64,000 bases of DNA from Eutreptiella sp. 'Long Island Sound 2002' (GCA_964036045.1 OZ038385.1:35380101-35444100), one strand, 5' to 3'. Shown: positions 1-11,640, counted from the stretch's first letter. The notes: generated by a model not told the origin, from the sequence alone. Program-made: numbers and translations.

Positions 1-632
1 GGCCAGTAAAATTTGTAACTGCAGTTTTTCCCATTGCTGCAGTAAAGGTCCAAGACATGTTGCTTGTCGCTGGCGAAGAACTTCACGCTCAGGTCTTCTC
101 TGGAGTAACCCAACTCCTTCAGACCTTGGTGTAGGACTTCCCCCGATAGTTGATAGTCCTCAGTTTTGGAGGCCGCCATCATGTTCGAGGGCTCTTCCTT
201 CAATACCCTCAGGTAGCTCGACGTATACTCCGACTGCTCCAGTGGCACGGACTCTTTGCCAGTGCCGTGGTCTACGTAGAGGAGGTAGGGCGCTTGTAGC
301 GTAAGGGATTGTATCTGGGAGTGCTGCACGAAGAAGTCAGTCCCCAATACAAACTCGAGGGACTCAGTGACGATCGCATAGAATTGATGGGCGATAGTTC
401 GGGAGCCCATTGGTGCCTCCACTTCACAGTCCCGGCAGCTGTGCACCACCTGTCCATCCCCCATTCGTATAGCCGCAGTCGTCATGGTGTTCTTCAGGCT
501 CCCACAAGGTAACGTTTTCTTGGCCCCTATACATATGGTGGCTCCAGTATCCAGTAGCCCCAGGTATTCACGTCCCCCTAGTCGGATAAGTACCCAGAAC
601 ACCAGGTCCAGGGCCCCATCGGAGCGTCCCCG
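1..632 (-). pseudogene. Retropepsin and downstream domain of Ty3/gypsy-like element A (partial)
   Basis: Reading the minus strand from 632 to the window edge gives an uninterrupted frame. It contains LLDTGAT at 551-531, the catalytic Asp-Thr-Gly motif of a retroviral-type aspartic protease. About 65 residues later comes FVLGTDFF, the second conserved strand of retropepsins, which would process the Gag-Pol polyprotein. Near the window edge the frame reads VKFFASDKQHVLDLYCS, which matches VELFASQQQHIMQLYC in element B at about 12166-12213, so the two elements share a conserved stretch after the protease. An in-frame TGA at 635-633 separates this frame from anything upstream, and the gag frame (692-1612) is in a different phase, so the element looks inactivated. 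Reverse transcriptase would lie beyond the left edge. Confidence 0.8.
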
Positions 633-691
633 TCAGAACTCCGCGGGACAGGTCACCTCGAACCCCTGGTTCCGCAATTTGTGGGCCATCC

Positions 692-1612
692 TTATGAAAC
701 GGCTTCTCTTCTTGGCGTTGCCGTCATCACCACCTTCATGCTCACGCTTGGCCCCTTGCTCTCGCTGGGCCTGACTTTGCGAGCGTGTGGTAGGACCAGA
801 CTGCCCTCCAGAGGGCTCGGAGTTCCCTCCTGGATTAGGGTTGGGGTTGCCTCCGTTCTTGTCCGGGTTCTTGTGGTCCTTGTCCGCTGGCGGTTAGCGC
901 CTCCTCCTCGTCCACCTCGGCTCTTGTCTTGTCCTTTTCCACGTCCTTTGGACTTGCCCTTGCCGGAGTCGTGCCCGTTGTCCTTGCCACCGCCCTTGCC
1001 AGGGCCTTTGCCAGGATCCTCGCCTTTCAGCGTCGTCGACAGGCGCTGCTTGTGGTAGCACTCATCCTCGTAGTGCTTCCTCTTCCCACAGAAGGCACAG
1101 GTGATAGTACACCTGTAGTGATCCGGTATCTTAGGCTTGGCGCCGGTGTTGGTCTCCTGCCTCTTCCCTTGGACTACGAAGCAGTCTCGCTGCTCGCAGT
1201 CGGGAGCGTGCTGCAGGTGGCCATGCTCATGTCTGGCATCACACCAGAAGAGCTCCTTGACATTGTCCATGCATCGATACGGGCGTGCTTGGGGGTAGTC
1301 CCCTATCCAGGTCTGGGTCCTTGGTACCCCTTGCCATGCCTTCCAGAGCCTCCCCCTCCAGGACGGTATTCATTCAGGTGCTGCTCGCTTTCTCTCTCCA
1401 GCACCCGCTCCAAGAGTAGCACAGACAAATCCTCGTAGTTGAGGGCTCTAGCCTTGCGCTCTGCCGTTGACCGGCACTCGTCCCACAGCTCCCGAGGGAG
1501 CTTAGCCACCAACCAGAAGAGCAGGTCGTCGCTGCTGTAGGAACCGTGCGCTAGTCGTCCAGCCCAGTGATCCAGGTCAGCCATTAGCTCGGAGACCTTG
1601 GAAGAACAAGCA
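692..1612 (-). pseudogene. Gag remnant of element A with CCHC zinc knuckle
   Basis: Two overlapping minus-strand frames form a gag-like protein. The first (from about 1612 to 1303) reads KVSELMADLDHWAGRLAHGS and LPRELWDECRSTAER. It aligns with element B at about 10715-10865 (RVSEYVCDLEYLFSRMNVGS, IPQRT-stop-DDCRATSER). The second (1270-692) carries CAFCGKRKHYEDEC, a C-x2-C-x4-H-x4-C zinc knuckle typical of nucleocapsid domains that bind retroelement RNA. It is followed by a Lys/Gly/Arg-rich tail. A frameshift near 1300 separates the halves. Similarity to element B begins only at about 1612, where an integrase fragment on the other strand starts, so the N-terminal half is missing. No LTR is visible at that junction. 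Confidence 0.8.
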
Positions 1613-1974
1613 CCACCTACCAAGAAGGGGACTGGGTGCTGGTGCACCACAGCCGACTACCCGCCTGGCCACGCTCTACCAGCGATGACCCCTACTTTGG
1701 GCCCTACAAGATTCTATCTGTGGATGGACACCGTATCACAGTGCGGTGTTCTCCCCATCTAGGGGGGACCCTGGTGTGCGCTGCTCAACACCTGAAGCGC
1801 TACTATGATCCTGAAGACCTATGTGGGGAAGAGTGGGAGCTGAACGACGAGGAGATCGCCGCCCTAGACCTACAGGGGGCTGCCAGCCCTATGGAATTTG
1901 AAGGGGACCTCCCCGACATGAACGCTGAGGAGATGGCAAAGGAGGGCTTCTACCTGGTGAAGTCCGTCCTCACC
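1612..1974 (+). pseudogene. C-terminal part of a Ty3/gypsy integrase (element C), interrupted
   Basis: The plus frame reads YQEGDWVLVHHSRLP, then PYFGPYKILSVDGHRITV and AAQHLKRYYDPEDLCGEEWELNDEE. This is the usual end of a chromoviral integrase: the GDxVLL motif, then a GPYKIL-type small beta-barrel, then an acidic linker. The integrase joins element cDNA into chromosomal DNA. The catalytic core is absent because sequence left of about 1612 belongs to element A on the other strand. On the right the frame ends in a TAG (1975-1977) created exactly where a 4.95-kb transposon has inserted. The missing chromodomain resumes at 6938. I infer a single original gene broken first by rearrangement and then by insertion. 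Confidence 0.75.
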
Positions 1975-2849
1975 TAGGATTTTATGGGGTCCAAAAATCC
2001 CGAAACCAGCTACAGTCAGAAATACTACTTTTTTTGTCAAATTATACCATAAAGAGCATATTTTCCGGAGTTAGCCCCCCCCCCCACCCTCCAAATTGGA
2101 AATTTTCCAGCCCCTAGATCGACAATGCAGGCTTGATTCCATCTAAAATCGGCCGTCACCTTTGATTTTACCGGGCACAAAGTGGCCAAAACCCGGATTC
2201 TATCCAAATGGTTGACAAAATTGACACATCTTTGTTGTGTATTAAGCTTGTTTTGAAAATTTTGTGGTTTTTGCCTATCATTCATAATAAGAGTTGACGC
2301 ATGGCTCATTTTGAGTGCCAAGATGTCATGCACATCCAATATTTCGGGCAAAACAAAAACTCAATTTGTCTGGAGAAATGAATTACTTACTTGTCCAACA
2401 CAATACAAAATGGAAACCATTGCAATGTATGTAGACAACATAGATTGACCCTGATCTACACACGATTCACATTGTCCTTGTGCTTTTTGTCTTGCACCAT
2501 GCAGTCATAATGTGATATGCTCGTCAATACCCCAACTTCTCATAACAAACATTTCACTAAAAAAATCATACAAATGCCCAATCATTTGCTTCACCCAATG
2601 TCTAGCAACCGATCACTGCACCTACCAACTGTCGTCAACCTTGTACGCCGCCCTAAACTCTGACCAAAACTGATCTTCTTGCAGTCTCTGCCTCGCATGC
2701 GTTTTATTACTTCAAATGTTGCAAACTCAACACAACGTGCACAAACAACAGAGGCAACAGTGGACACAGTGTCTGTGCTATCCTACCACCTCCAATAGTG
2801 CAAACATTGGTTGACAAAACATACACCATTGGCAGCACAAAAGATATTC

Positions 2850-3710
2850 TGCACAGCTGCAGAGCTGCACAGCAATCTGCACAGCTGCACGATGCACATT
2901 CGAGCTTCAAATTATTGCTGTGTGCTGTACCTTCAGTTCAGGGTTCAAGAACAGCTGTAATCAGTTTACTGACATATGCAGAGCAGACAACTGGCTGCAC
3001 CGTACCACCTACACAGCTGCAGAGCTGCACAGCAATCTGCACAGCTGCACGATGCGCATTCGAACTTCAAATCATTGCTGTGTGCTGTACCGTCAGTTGA
3101 GGGTTCAAAAAAAGCAGCAATCAGTTTACTGACATATGCACAGCAGACAACTGGCTGCACCGTACCGCCTAACTACCATCAACGAATCGTAATATGCAAA
3201 ATGAGTCTTGCACATGCAAAACCACTGCATGTCAGCATAACAGCAACAGCTAATGGATGCAGGAAATGCCTGTGCTGCCATCAATCCTTGCCAAGCATGC
3301 AATGGGCTGTTGCACTTCACAGGGTTGCGTATTTGTAATATGCAAAATGAGTCTCGCACATGCAAAATCGCTCGCTGTATGTCAGCATGGCAGCAACAAC
3401 TAATGGATGCAGGAAATGCCTGTGCTGCCATCAATCCTTGCCAAGCACGCAGTGGGTTGTTGCACTTCAGCGGGTTGCTGATAAATATTAACTGGTGAAG
3501 CAACAGCAAAATGGTCATCGCTGTGTGCTGTACCTTCAGCAGATGGTTCAAAAACAGCTGTAATCAATTAACTTATAAATTCAGAAGAGGCCACTGGCTG
3601 AACTGTAACTCTCACTACCATCAACGAATCGTAATATGCAAAATGAGTCTTGCAGCTGCAAAGTCGCTGCATTTCAGCAACAGCTAATGGATGGAGGAAC
3701 ACAAAAAAAC
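2850..3710. repeat. Two interleaved repeat cassettes inside the TIR transposon
   Basis: A cassette rich in CTGCACAGC and ending in ACTGGCTGCACCGTACC occurs at about 2850-3010 and 3016-3170, with a partial copy near 3505-3610. A second cassette (CAACGAATCGTAATATGC through CCATCAATCCTTGCC) occurs at about 3179-3335 and 3337-3480, again with a partial copy near 3625-3700. Copies differ by scattered substitutions. I see no protein similarity. The short frames here are by-products of the repeats. Confidence 0.7.
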
Positions 3711-3849
3711 ATGCAGTGCGCTCCATGCCTCTGGTGTCAGCAAACTTGGCACAATGTGCAGTATCCGAGAAATATGACATTCACCACCTAGTTGCGAATA
3801 GCAGCTTTTGTATAGCTCAAACCATACATGTTTGTTTTTGGCAAGAAAT

Positions 3850-4735
3850 ACGGTTTTTTGGTGATGGCGGCTCCAAACACTCAATAAGATGCTCCGAAAC
3901 CCTGCAAAACACGTTTTTCTGAGTCCACCACTCTCACAATAGGGTATGGGGCCCTACAACTGACCACTCATGCCCCAAAAATGCTGTTTTAGGCCAAAAA
4001 ATTGGCCAAAAAATGCTTTTTTTTGGTGATGGCGGCCCTGAAACCCTTGATTGTCTGCTCCAAAACCTTGCAAAAAACTTTATTTTTGAAACCAGCACCC
4101 TGAAAATAGGGTATGGGGCCCTACAACTGACCACTCCGTCCCCAAAAACGCTGTTTTAGGCTACAAAATGGCATTTTTTGGCCATTTTTGGGCAAAAAAT
4201 GCGGTTTTTTTTGGTGATGGCGGCTCCGAAACACTCAATATCTTGCTCCAAAAACCTTGCATTACACGTTTTACTGAGTCCACCACACTCAAAATAGGGT
4301 ATGGGGCCCTACAACTGACCACTCATGCCCCAAAAATGCTGTTTTAGGCCAAAAAATGGGCATTTTTTGGGCAAAAAAAGCGGTTTTTTGGTGATGGTGG
4401 CTCCGGAACCCTTGATCATTTGCTTCAAAACACTGCAAAACGCGCTTTTTTGAGTCCAGCATCCTCAAAATAGGGTATGGGGCCCTATCTGTGACCACTC
4501 AGGCCCCAAAGACACTGTTTTAGGCCAAAAAATGGCTTTTTTTGGCCATTTTTGGCCGAAAACTGTCTTTTTTTGGTGATGGCGGCCCTGAAACCCTTGA
4601 TTATCTGCTCCAAAACCTTGCAAAACACTTTTTGTTGAGCCCAGCACCCTGAAAATAGGGTATGGGGCCCTACAACTGACCACTCCGTCCCCAAAAACGC
4701 TGTTTTAGGCTACAAAATGGCATTTTTTGTGGTAT
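3850..4735. repeat. Tandem repeat of about 170-190 bp with GGTATGGGGCCCTAC motif
   Basis: The motif ATAGGGTATGGGGCCCTAC recurs at about 3939, 4107, 4295, 4469 and 4655, giving unit lengths of about 168 to 188 bp. Each unit also carries a GGTGATGGCGGCTCC-type block and a run containing GCTGTTTTAGGC. The units have diverged and vary in length, so this is an older array than the adjacent 184-bp satellite. Nothing in it looks coding. Confidence 0.75.
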
Positions 4736-4869
4736 GTGCTCACGTACAAGGGGGATTCCTTTTTTTTTTCTGACAGGCAGTGCCAAGGGAGTGTGGCTCT
4801 GACCATTACAGCATTTGCAAATCTAATGATGGCGTGTGTGCAAATACAGTTGTTTTGAGCCTTTCTTTG

Positions 4870-6615
4870 CACCCTCCGGTTCATATTCTTGAGTAAAGAG
4901 CATGCACGGGCACAAATTGTTCATTGTCTAGCCTCACCTAGCACTAGTGACCAACTTGAACAACTTGAAATCACACACACGGGCAGCGATAGCACTTTAA
5001 TCAACATTCATGTGTTCAAAAGTGCAAATGTAGCTGTTTTGGGCCTTTTTGGCACCCTCCGGGCCCTAATCTTGAGTAAAGAGCATGCAGGGTCACAAAT
5101 TGTTGCTTGCCAAGCCTCACCTAGCACTCGGGACACATTTCATCAACTTGAAATCACACGAAAGCGCGACCGTATCACTTTAATCAACATTTGTGTATTC
5201 AAAAGTGCAAATATAGCTGTTTTGGGGTTTTTTTGGCACCATCCGGACCGCAACCTTGAGTAAAGGGCATGCACGGGCACAAATCATTGCTTGCCAAGCC
5301 TCACCTAGCACTAGGGACACATTTCATCAATTTGAAATCACACGAAAGCGCAACTGTATCACTTTAATCAAAATTATTGTGTTCAAAAGTGCAAATATAG
5401 CTGTTTGGGGCCTTTTTTGGCACCCTCCGGGCCATAACTTTGAGTAAAGGGCATGCACGATCACAAATTGTTGCTTGCCAAGCCTCACGTAGCACAGCTG
5501 ACAAACGTGATCAATTTAAAATCACACGAAAGCACGGCCGTATCACTTTAATCAACATTTATGTGTTCAAAAGTGCAAATATAGCTGTTTTGGGAGTTTT
5601 TTGGCCCCCTCCGGATTATTATCTTGGGTAAAGGGCATGCACGGGCACAAATTGTTGCTTGCCAAGCCTCACGTAGCACAGCCGACAAACGTGATCAATT
5701 TGAAATCACATGAAAGCACGGCCGTATCACTTTAATCAACATTTATGTGTTCAAAAGTGCAAATGTAGCTGTTTTGGGCCTTTTTTGGCACCCTCCGGGC
5801 CCTAATCTTGAGTAAAGAGCATGCAGGGTCACAAATTGTTGCTTGCCAAGCCTCACCTAGCACTCGGGACACATTTCATCAACTTGAAATCACACGAAAG
5901 CGCGACCGTATCACTTTAATCAACATTTGTGTATTCAAAAGTGCAAATATAGCTGTTTTGGGGTTTTTTTGGCACCATCCGGACCGCAACCTTGAGTAAA
6001 GGGCATGCACGGGCACAAATCATTGCTTGCCAAGCCTCACCTAGCACTAAGGACACATTTCATCAATTTGAAATCACACGAAAGCGCAACTGTATCACTT
6101 TAATCAAAATTATTGTGTTCAAAAGTGCAAATATAGCTGTTTGGGGCATTTTTTGGCACCCTCCGGGCCATAACTTTGAGTAAAGGGCATGCACGATCAC
6201 AAATTGTTGCTTGCCAAGCCTCACGTAGCACAGCCGACAAACGTGATCAATTTAAAATCACACGAAAGCACGGCCGTATCACTTTAATCAACATTTATGT
6301 GTTCAAAAGTGCAAATATAGCTGTTTTGGGAGTTTTTTGGCCCCCTCCGGATTATTATCTTGGGTAAAGGGCATGCACGGGCACAAATTGTTGCTTGCCA
6401 AGCCTCACGTAGCACAGCCGACAAACGTGATCAATTTGAAATCACATGAAAGCACGGCCGTATCACCTTAATCAACATTTATGTGTTCAAAAGTGCAAAT
6501 ATAGCTGTTTTGGGCGTTTTTTGGCACCCTCCGGATTATTATCTTGGGTAAAGGGCAGGCACGGGCACAAATCATTGCTTGCCTAGCCTCACAGGGCACT
6601 AGGGACAAACTTGAT
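4870..6615. repeat. 184-bp satellite, ten tandem copies, inside the TIR transposon
   Basis: The block GAGTAAAGGGCATGCACGG and its variants starts near 4889, 5073, 5256, 5440, 5624, 5808, 5992, 6176, 6360 and 6544, a regular step of 184 bp. Units also share TTGCTTGCCAAGCCTCAC and GTATCACTTTAATCA. Units from about 5073 to 5630 recur almost identically at 5808-6367, a shift of 736 bp or four units. One reading frame stays open for 63 codons per unit, but 184 is not a multiple of three, so no long protein results. I read it as a non-coding satellite. Confidence 0.85.
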
Positions 6616-6937
6616 CCATTTGAAATCTCGTGACACCACAAGGACATCATCGAAATGACCGTTTCTGGCCTGAAAGTGGCAAAAACGGGCAAAAATGGTC
6701 GTATTTTGGGTTTATCTGGACATCCGGTAATGCAATCGACGTGATTTCAATACAGCAACTAGATAACGTCGTATTTTACCGATTGCGCTATCCCAATCGG
6801 GGCAGATGCGCACAGATTTGGCACAAATCACCAAAACCTCGGCAAAATTGGGTTGCGGCGGGCCGTAAATCGCGATCGCTGCAGTTTTTGGACGGTTCAG
6901 TTACGGGATTCCGGTACCTCATAAAATCCTAGGTGTA

Positions 6938-7144
6938 CGCCACTGCTATCGCCAGAGTTGGCGCTTCCTCACCCTCTGGGAAGGGTTTGAAGTCAAAGAG
7001 GCCACCTGGGAGCCCTTCTCAGTGTTTATTCTACCTGAGGGACGCCTAAACTCAGTTCTGGTAGACTACTTGTTCGAGAACAACCTTGTTGAGTTGCTAA
7101 GGCTCGCTGAGACGCTTGCCTCCAAGACTAAGGCTAGGGACTGA
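6938..7144 (+). pseudogene. Integrase chromodomain (element C), separated from its gene
   Basis: This 68-codon frame begins RHCYRQSWRFLTLWEGF and continues EVKEATWEPFSVF. It matches the chromodomain core: an aromatic cage residue, W-E-G-F, then A-T-W-E-P, followed by a short helix (LNSVLVDYLFENNLVELL). In chromoviral Ty3/gypsy elements this domain sits at the end of the integrase and directs insertion to modified chromatin. It ends at TGA (7142-7144). It continues the integrase fragment at 1612-1974 but is separated from it by the TIR transposon. Removing the insertion and one target copy leaves the two pieces out of phase, so the gene probably carried a small indel as well. Confidence 0.75.
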
Positions 7145-9612
7145 ACCTTACCCTTACCTGCCTAAGCGTATGTGTGAGTGTGCTATTCCTAAGGTCCTGA
7201 GAGCAAGCCGAAAAAATGGTGTCCTAGTTATATCCAAGTCTGCACGCTTGCTAAACCTGGGGGATGTCTTACTGGTGCCACCGGGTATGCCCCGGTCTCT
7301 CCTCCCCTAAGCGCCCAGTTTCGGTGCTGGCGCAAACCTCTGGGGAATACCCAGCATACTAATCCAGGTATTGTTTTCCCTACCTATCTGCCTACTACAG
7401 GGAAGGGGTGGCCAAAAGCTATGAAGGCTTGAAAACGCCTATTTGCTACGATGGCGAAAACCTAGCCTAACTACTGCCACTGCCCACCAACCCCGCTAAA
7501 ATTGCAGGAAACCCGTGGTACAGCGACACACGCACTACAGGTCCTACACACTCTGCAGTGGCACCATCCTGGTGGGCGAGCACTTCTGCAACTGGCTCAA
7601 GCCCCCACTCAGGAGTACCACTCCTACACGCACGCTCTACTGGGTGGCGCTGAAGGAGAAGTCACGAGCCCCAGCGGCTCACCTGTGAAATGGCACGCGA
7701 ACACAGAGCTACTAAGCATCTGTGGCCTAACAGGGGCGCCACAACGCGTTTCCCTGCTAGGGCTTGGAGGGAAGGAGTGCTCTTGTGGCGTGCACAGCGC
7801 ATATGTCGATGGAGTCGGACTCACTACCCTGCCACAGGCAGAGGCGGAGTTATTTGTTTGTCTGATCAGCGCCCTTGTTTAGCAGGGCAGGAAAAAAGGG
7901 GATCGCTGCTGCACCAATCACCCTTACCTTCCCACCTGTAAAGCAAAGGCAGATGACCGAGGTTTGCGGCTGAGGAACCAAGACTACCTCCACGTATTAT
8001 ACGCTTCTCAGGTAGCCCTATAATACACTGTCCTCAAACCTCAGTAGAAGCAGGCAAGCTTGAGGAACTCCACCCGTTCTCTTATAGAACGTGGCGTGGA
8101 GCCCCTGGGTAACCTAAACAAGGGCTGTACCGAGCGCACCAGGCGTGGCCTACCCTTTAATGCGTGTGTGAATGCACGAACATGCACGAGTTTCGAAGTT
8201 ACCTGTGTCAATCGCTGTTTTCCCTACAAATCTTATCCACAATCACGAACTCCACCAGGGGGTGGCCCCACCTGGGCTTACCTACCTTACTCACCGCTGG
8301 AGAGTCAAGCAAGGTGAGGCAAAAAGCGAAATACAAGCGAGAGACGACGCTATGCATATGTGTGTATGTCTAATCACCCTGAACTTACCTCTAATCATCT
8401 ACAATCTTCTAATCTATCCCTCTATCGTTTGTTAGCGCTGCTACAAGGCACGTTCACGGAGACAAGAGACGAGCAATGTGCATGCTGCATACGAGACGAG
8501 CAGACCTGTGGTTTATACCTGATTCATTGAAGTCCTTCTGTTGATTTTTGAATTCTTGAATCTTGAATTCTTTCTGTCAGTGTGGATGGCATCTTTATGT
8601 TTATTTATTTGTGTGTGTTTCGTCATTTTCGTCATTATGCGTAACATGCGAGTAAGAAAAAGTCACTGCCATGTCTTTCTTGGAGGGCTTGATCCAGGCC
8701 AAGCCCCCCTTTAAACCCTTTTGCTGATGCTAAGACTTACTTAAGTATTGTTATCCCTCTTTTGAAGCTCTAAGTACACTTTCTCAAAGTAACTAGGGTT
8801 ATAACCCTAGCCCCCCAAGAAGTTCACCCCTACCACTCAACTGAGCGGAGGTACCTTCCTTCATGGAGGATATACCGAAATGAAATAGGCATTTAATGCC
8901 TTAGGCCTTGGTGGTTAAGCCTAGTGGTCTCCCACCCCAAGACCCCTATACTCAATTCTTTCTACCACTTGTTGTGGTTCTACCTTTTAACTGTTTCTGA
9001 ATTCAGTTGCTTGGCAAAGTCATAATCTGTGTCTGGCCTAACTCCTTTGCCCCATATTCCTAACCAACTCCATTTCATCCAAAAGAGTGCACATGAAGTG
9101 CTTGAGGCTAATTGGGAGGCAAGAGTCATGCCAGTTTTCATATAAAAATCATTTGTTTTATTCTTTTGTGATTGAATCTTTGTATTTATACCTGCTTTGT
9201 CTATCTGCAGCCCTTCTGTGTTACAGTGGATTTCAAACTATTCATTGATTCGATCCACATCCTGTTCTTGCTCTACTTACTGCCTTGGTTTGGGTTTTCA
9301 ACATCAAAACCTGCAGGATTTCACCAAAATATCTAGGGCACTAAACAAGGACATCTTTCCGGTGGCAGAGGCAAACCCTGAGTACCTTTGGAACCAACTC
9401 TGAGCAGAAGCACAAGAAAAGCACACTGAAAAGCACATTGAACATGTCCACTCCACTGTCCTCCCGAACCTGGCCGATCAGAAGTGTACAAATCAAACTT
9501 GGCAGTGTAGCCGCCCCAAAGAGTGAACCGCCACTCAGAGCAGCATCTGGGTCTCAGGAAGATCCAGAGCACAGAAAGGCGAATCAAAATCCCTTTAACA
9601 ACCCCTTTAACC
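7145..9612 (+). other. Non-coding retroelement-associated region (3' end of C, leader of B)
   Basis: No convincing gene is present. The stretch follows the chromodomain stop and precedes the next gag start, so it should hold the 3' untranslated end of element C and the LTR or leader of element B, but I could not find paired LTR boundaries. A purine tract AGGAAAAAAGGGGA at about 7889-7902 could be a polypurine tract priming plus-strand synthesis. TATTTATA at about 9182 could be a promoter element. Short frames in 7500-8320 show no family features. Confidence 0.35.
8793..8810. repeat. Perfect 18-bp palindrome
   Basis: CTAGGGTTATAACCCTAG is exactly self-complementary. It contains AGGGTT and AACCCT, the short motif shared with plant-type telomere repeats and telo-box promoter elements. 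It lies in the non-coding stretch before the second gag relic. Its function, if any, is unknown. Confidence 0.5.
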
Positions 9613-11640
9613 ATGGAGACCTTAGCGGCCCATGATGAGGACAGCCTGCAAAGGCTCCGCAGGCGAGTGGAAGCCTCCATCGCCCGGTCGGCCTGTCCGG
9701 CCTCTTCTTCTACTGCCCTTGGAGGTGGTACTGAAGAACAAGAGGACCTACCAAGGTGGATGGACGAGTTTATGCTCCACGAGGAGTACCACAAGTCCAT
9801 CGTAGGGGAAGATGGAGAAGTACCTCTTGATGCCCTCGGGTCTCCGCCTCAAACTGAGATTGGTTCCTTCCTCCATTCGGGGCCATCTACAGACATGGCG
9901 GACACAGTATCACTACCAAGACGACCAAGAGTACACGAGCACCCGAGGGCATGGCATCCAGACCTGCCGACAACTTCAAGGGCTTCTGAAAAGAGTCTGG
10001 ATCCTCTTCACCCACAGCCCACCTATGGGGTTCTGGATCGCACGGCCGAACCTTTGGCCAAACTTCTATCCGGATCTGAAGACCCGGATGTGACAGCTCT
10101 GTCAGAGGCTGTCAAGGCAAAATTGGGTATCACCGAACCCTTACCCAAGCCAGCACTACTCTCACCATCACCCGGATTGAGCACGTTTGCTGATGATCTC
10201 AAAAGATCAAGGGTGTCCAGGTTGCTACCCAAGGTCACTTGCCCCAGCCCTTTTCATCCTCGCGCTAGGACAGTCCCAATTGCTGAATTACAGGACGTGC
10301 CTGTGACTGACACTGAGAAAAGAGGGCTGTCAGCCCTGGCACCCCTTGCGGGCGTATCTCCTCACCCTTCAGCCCTGACCCCAGGGGGTGGGGAGATTGA
10401 CAGATCGATTGCCCAGGCGAACATCCAGCTAGAATTGCCGGAGTTCGACCCGAAAAATCTGCCCGAATGGGCAGGATAATTTGCTGAGTTTCTTTTGCTA
10501 ACTGGCCAATCCCATGTGGATTCGGCCACTAAATGCTCAGTGCTGAAACCCTCATGCAAAAGAAAATTTTTGCAAAAACAGGTGAAACAGATTGTGAGGA
10601 CCTGTTCAACATGGGCTGAGGTACTCCAAAGACTGGCGAAGACATTCCCAGTCTATGAGACTGACCTCAGTGTGCGCACACAGATAGCGGAGCTACCTAT
10701 GCTCCCTGAGTTTCCTTCCGCTGCGCGAGTCTCTGAATACGTGTGCGACCTAGAGTATCTGTTTTCACGGATGAACGTGGGCTCCTATGGAGCCACTGAG
10801 CCCCACCTGTGGCTCATGAGTAAGATCCCCCAACGTACGTGAGACGACTGCCGCGCTACCTCTGAGAGGAAACGCCGGACCTACTCGTACGACGACCTGG
10901 TGGACCTGCTGATCGAGCTAGCTCTTGAGAGGGAGAATGACTCCCACATGGAGAAATTCCTCAAGAAGCACTTGGGTCGAGGTGGTACCCCTACCCCCGA
11001 ACGTGGCGAAGGGAAAGGGCCCAAAAATTCCACTAACGCCAACCAGGGAGGTGGTAAAGGGAGGGGTAACCTACGTTCCATGAATGAGGTTAAACCTGAT
11101 GCAGGTACACCCCCTCTTTTCTACTGGAAACCTGTCAATGACAAGGGGGGACCTTGTGATGCCCCTGACTGCGACCACCGCAGTAGTTGTATGCTGCAGA
11201 TGAAACGACAGCAGCACTCCAAAGATGGGAAAACTGTGACCGATCAGGATCATTTCAGGTTTACCATCACCTGTGGCTATTGTGGCAAACGTCGTCACTA
11301 CGAGGACGAATGTCACATAAAGAAACGCGAGAGTGATAAACTCAAGCGGCAGGAGGCTGAACGCCAGAAGAACCAAACACCCACCAGAAACCCCCAGAAT
11401 GGGGATAAAGGTGGTAAAGGAGGTGGCAAGGGGGGTGGCAAAAGTGGACCCCCTAAGCCCCAGAGGCGCTCATCAGCGCCCGCTGCTACTGCTCCTCCTG
11501 CCGAAGGTGACCCCAAGAAGCGCCCACAGGGGAAGAACGCTTCCCCTGAGGGGAAAAACTCCAAGAAGAGGAGACTGGCCTGGATGGTCAAGTCTCTCAT
11601 GGCTGCAGGGGTGGATGTCAAGTTCCCTGCTGAGGAGTAG
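9613..11640 (+). pseudogene. Gag of Ty3/gypsy-like element B, two in-frame stops
   Basis: An ATG in a good context (ACCATGG, 9613) opens a frame that runs to TAG at 11638-11640. It is broken only by TAA at 10477-10479 and TGA at 10840-10842. The first third is acidic and Pro/Ser-rich. The middle contains the capsid-like helical region shared with element A. Near residue 554 comes CGYCGKRRHYEDEC, a CCHC zinc knuckle, then a Lys/Gly-rich tail. The TGA stands where element A has the Trp of ELWDECR, so a TGG-to-TGA change is the simplest explanation. Apart from these stops the frame is intact over 2 kb, suggesting fairly recent inactivation. The protein would form the element's cytoplasmic particle. 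Confidence 0.8.

Larger units (their letters stand above)
1977..6929. mobile_element. 4.95-kb TIR transposon, non-autonomous, satellite-carrying
   Basis: The left end starts GGATTTTATG and the right end finishes CATAAAATCC. The inverted match extends over roughly 30 bp with about six mismatches and includes a shared AATCCCG block. Both ends are preceded or followed by TA within CCTAGG (1973-1978 and 6928-6933). A TA target duplication fits best, but CTAG or CCTAGG cannot be excluded because the hexamer is palindromic. The element splits the C-terminal part of an integrase gene, which proves insertion. No transposase-like frame is present. Most of its length is repeats: a duplicated cassette zone, a zone with period near 180 bp, and a 184-bp satellite. 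With TA duplication it could be mobilised by a Tc1/mariner-like enzyme, but this is inference. Confidence 0.75.

Noticed and set aside
309-1438. Plus-strand frames over the start of the window
   Set aside because: They are antisense to the gag zinc knuckle and retropepsin of element A, which have clear motifs on the minus strand.
5072-6367. Series of 63-codon frames at 184-bp spacing
   Set aside because: They are one frame of a 184-bp satellite. The unit is not a multiple of three and copies differ without codon-position bias.
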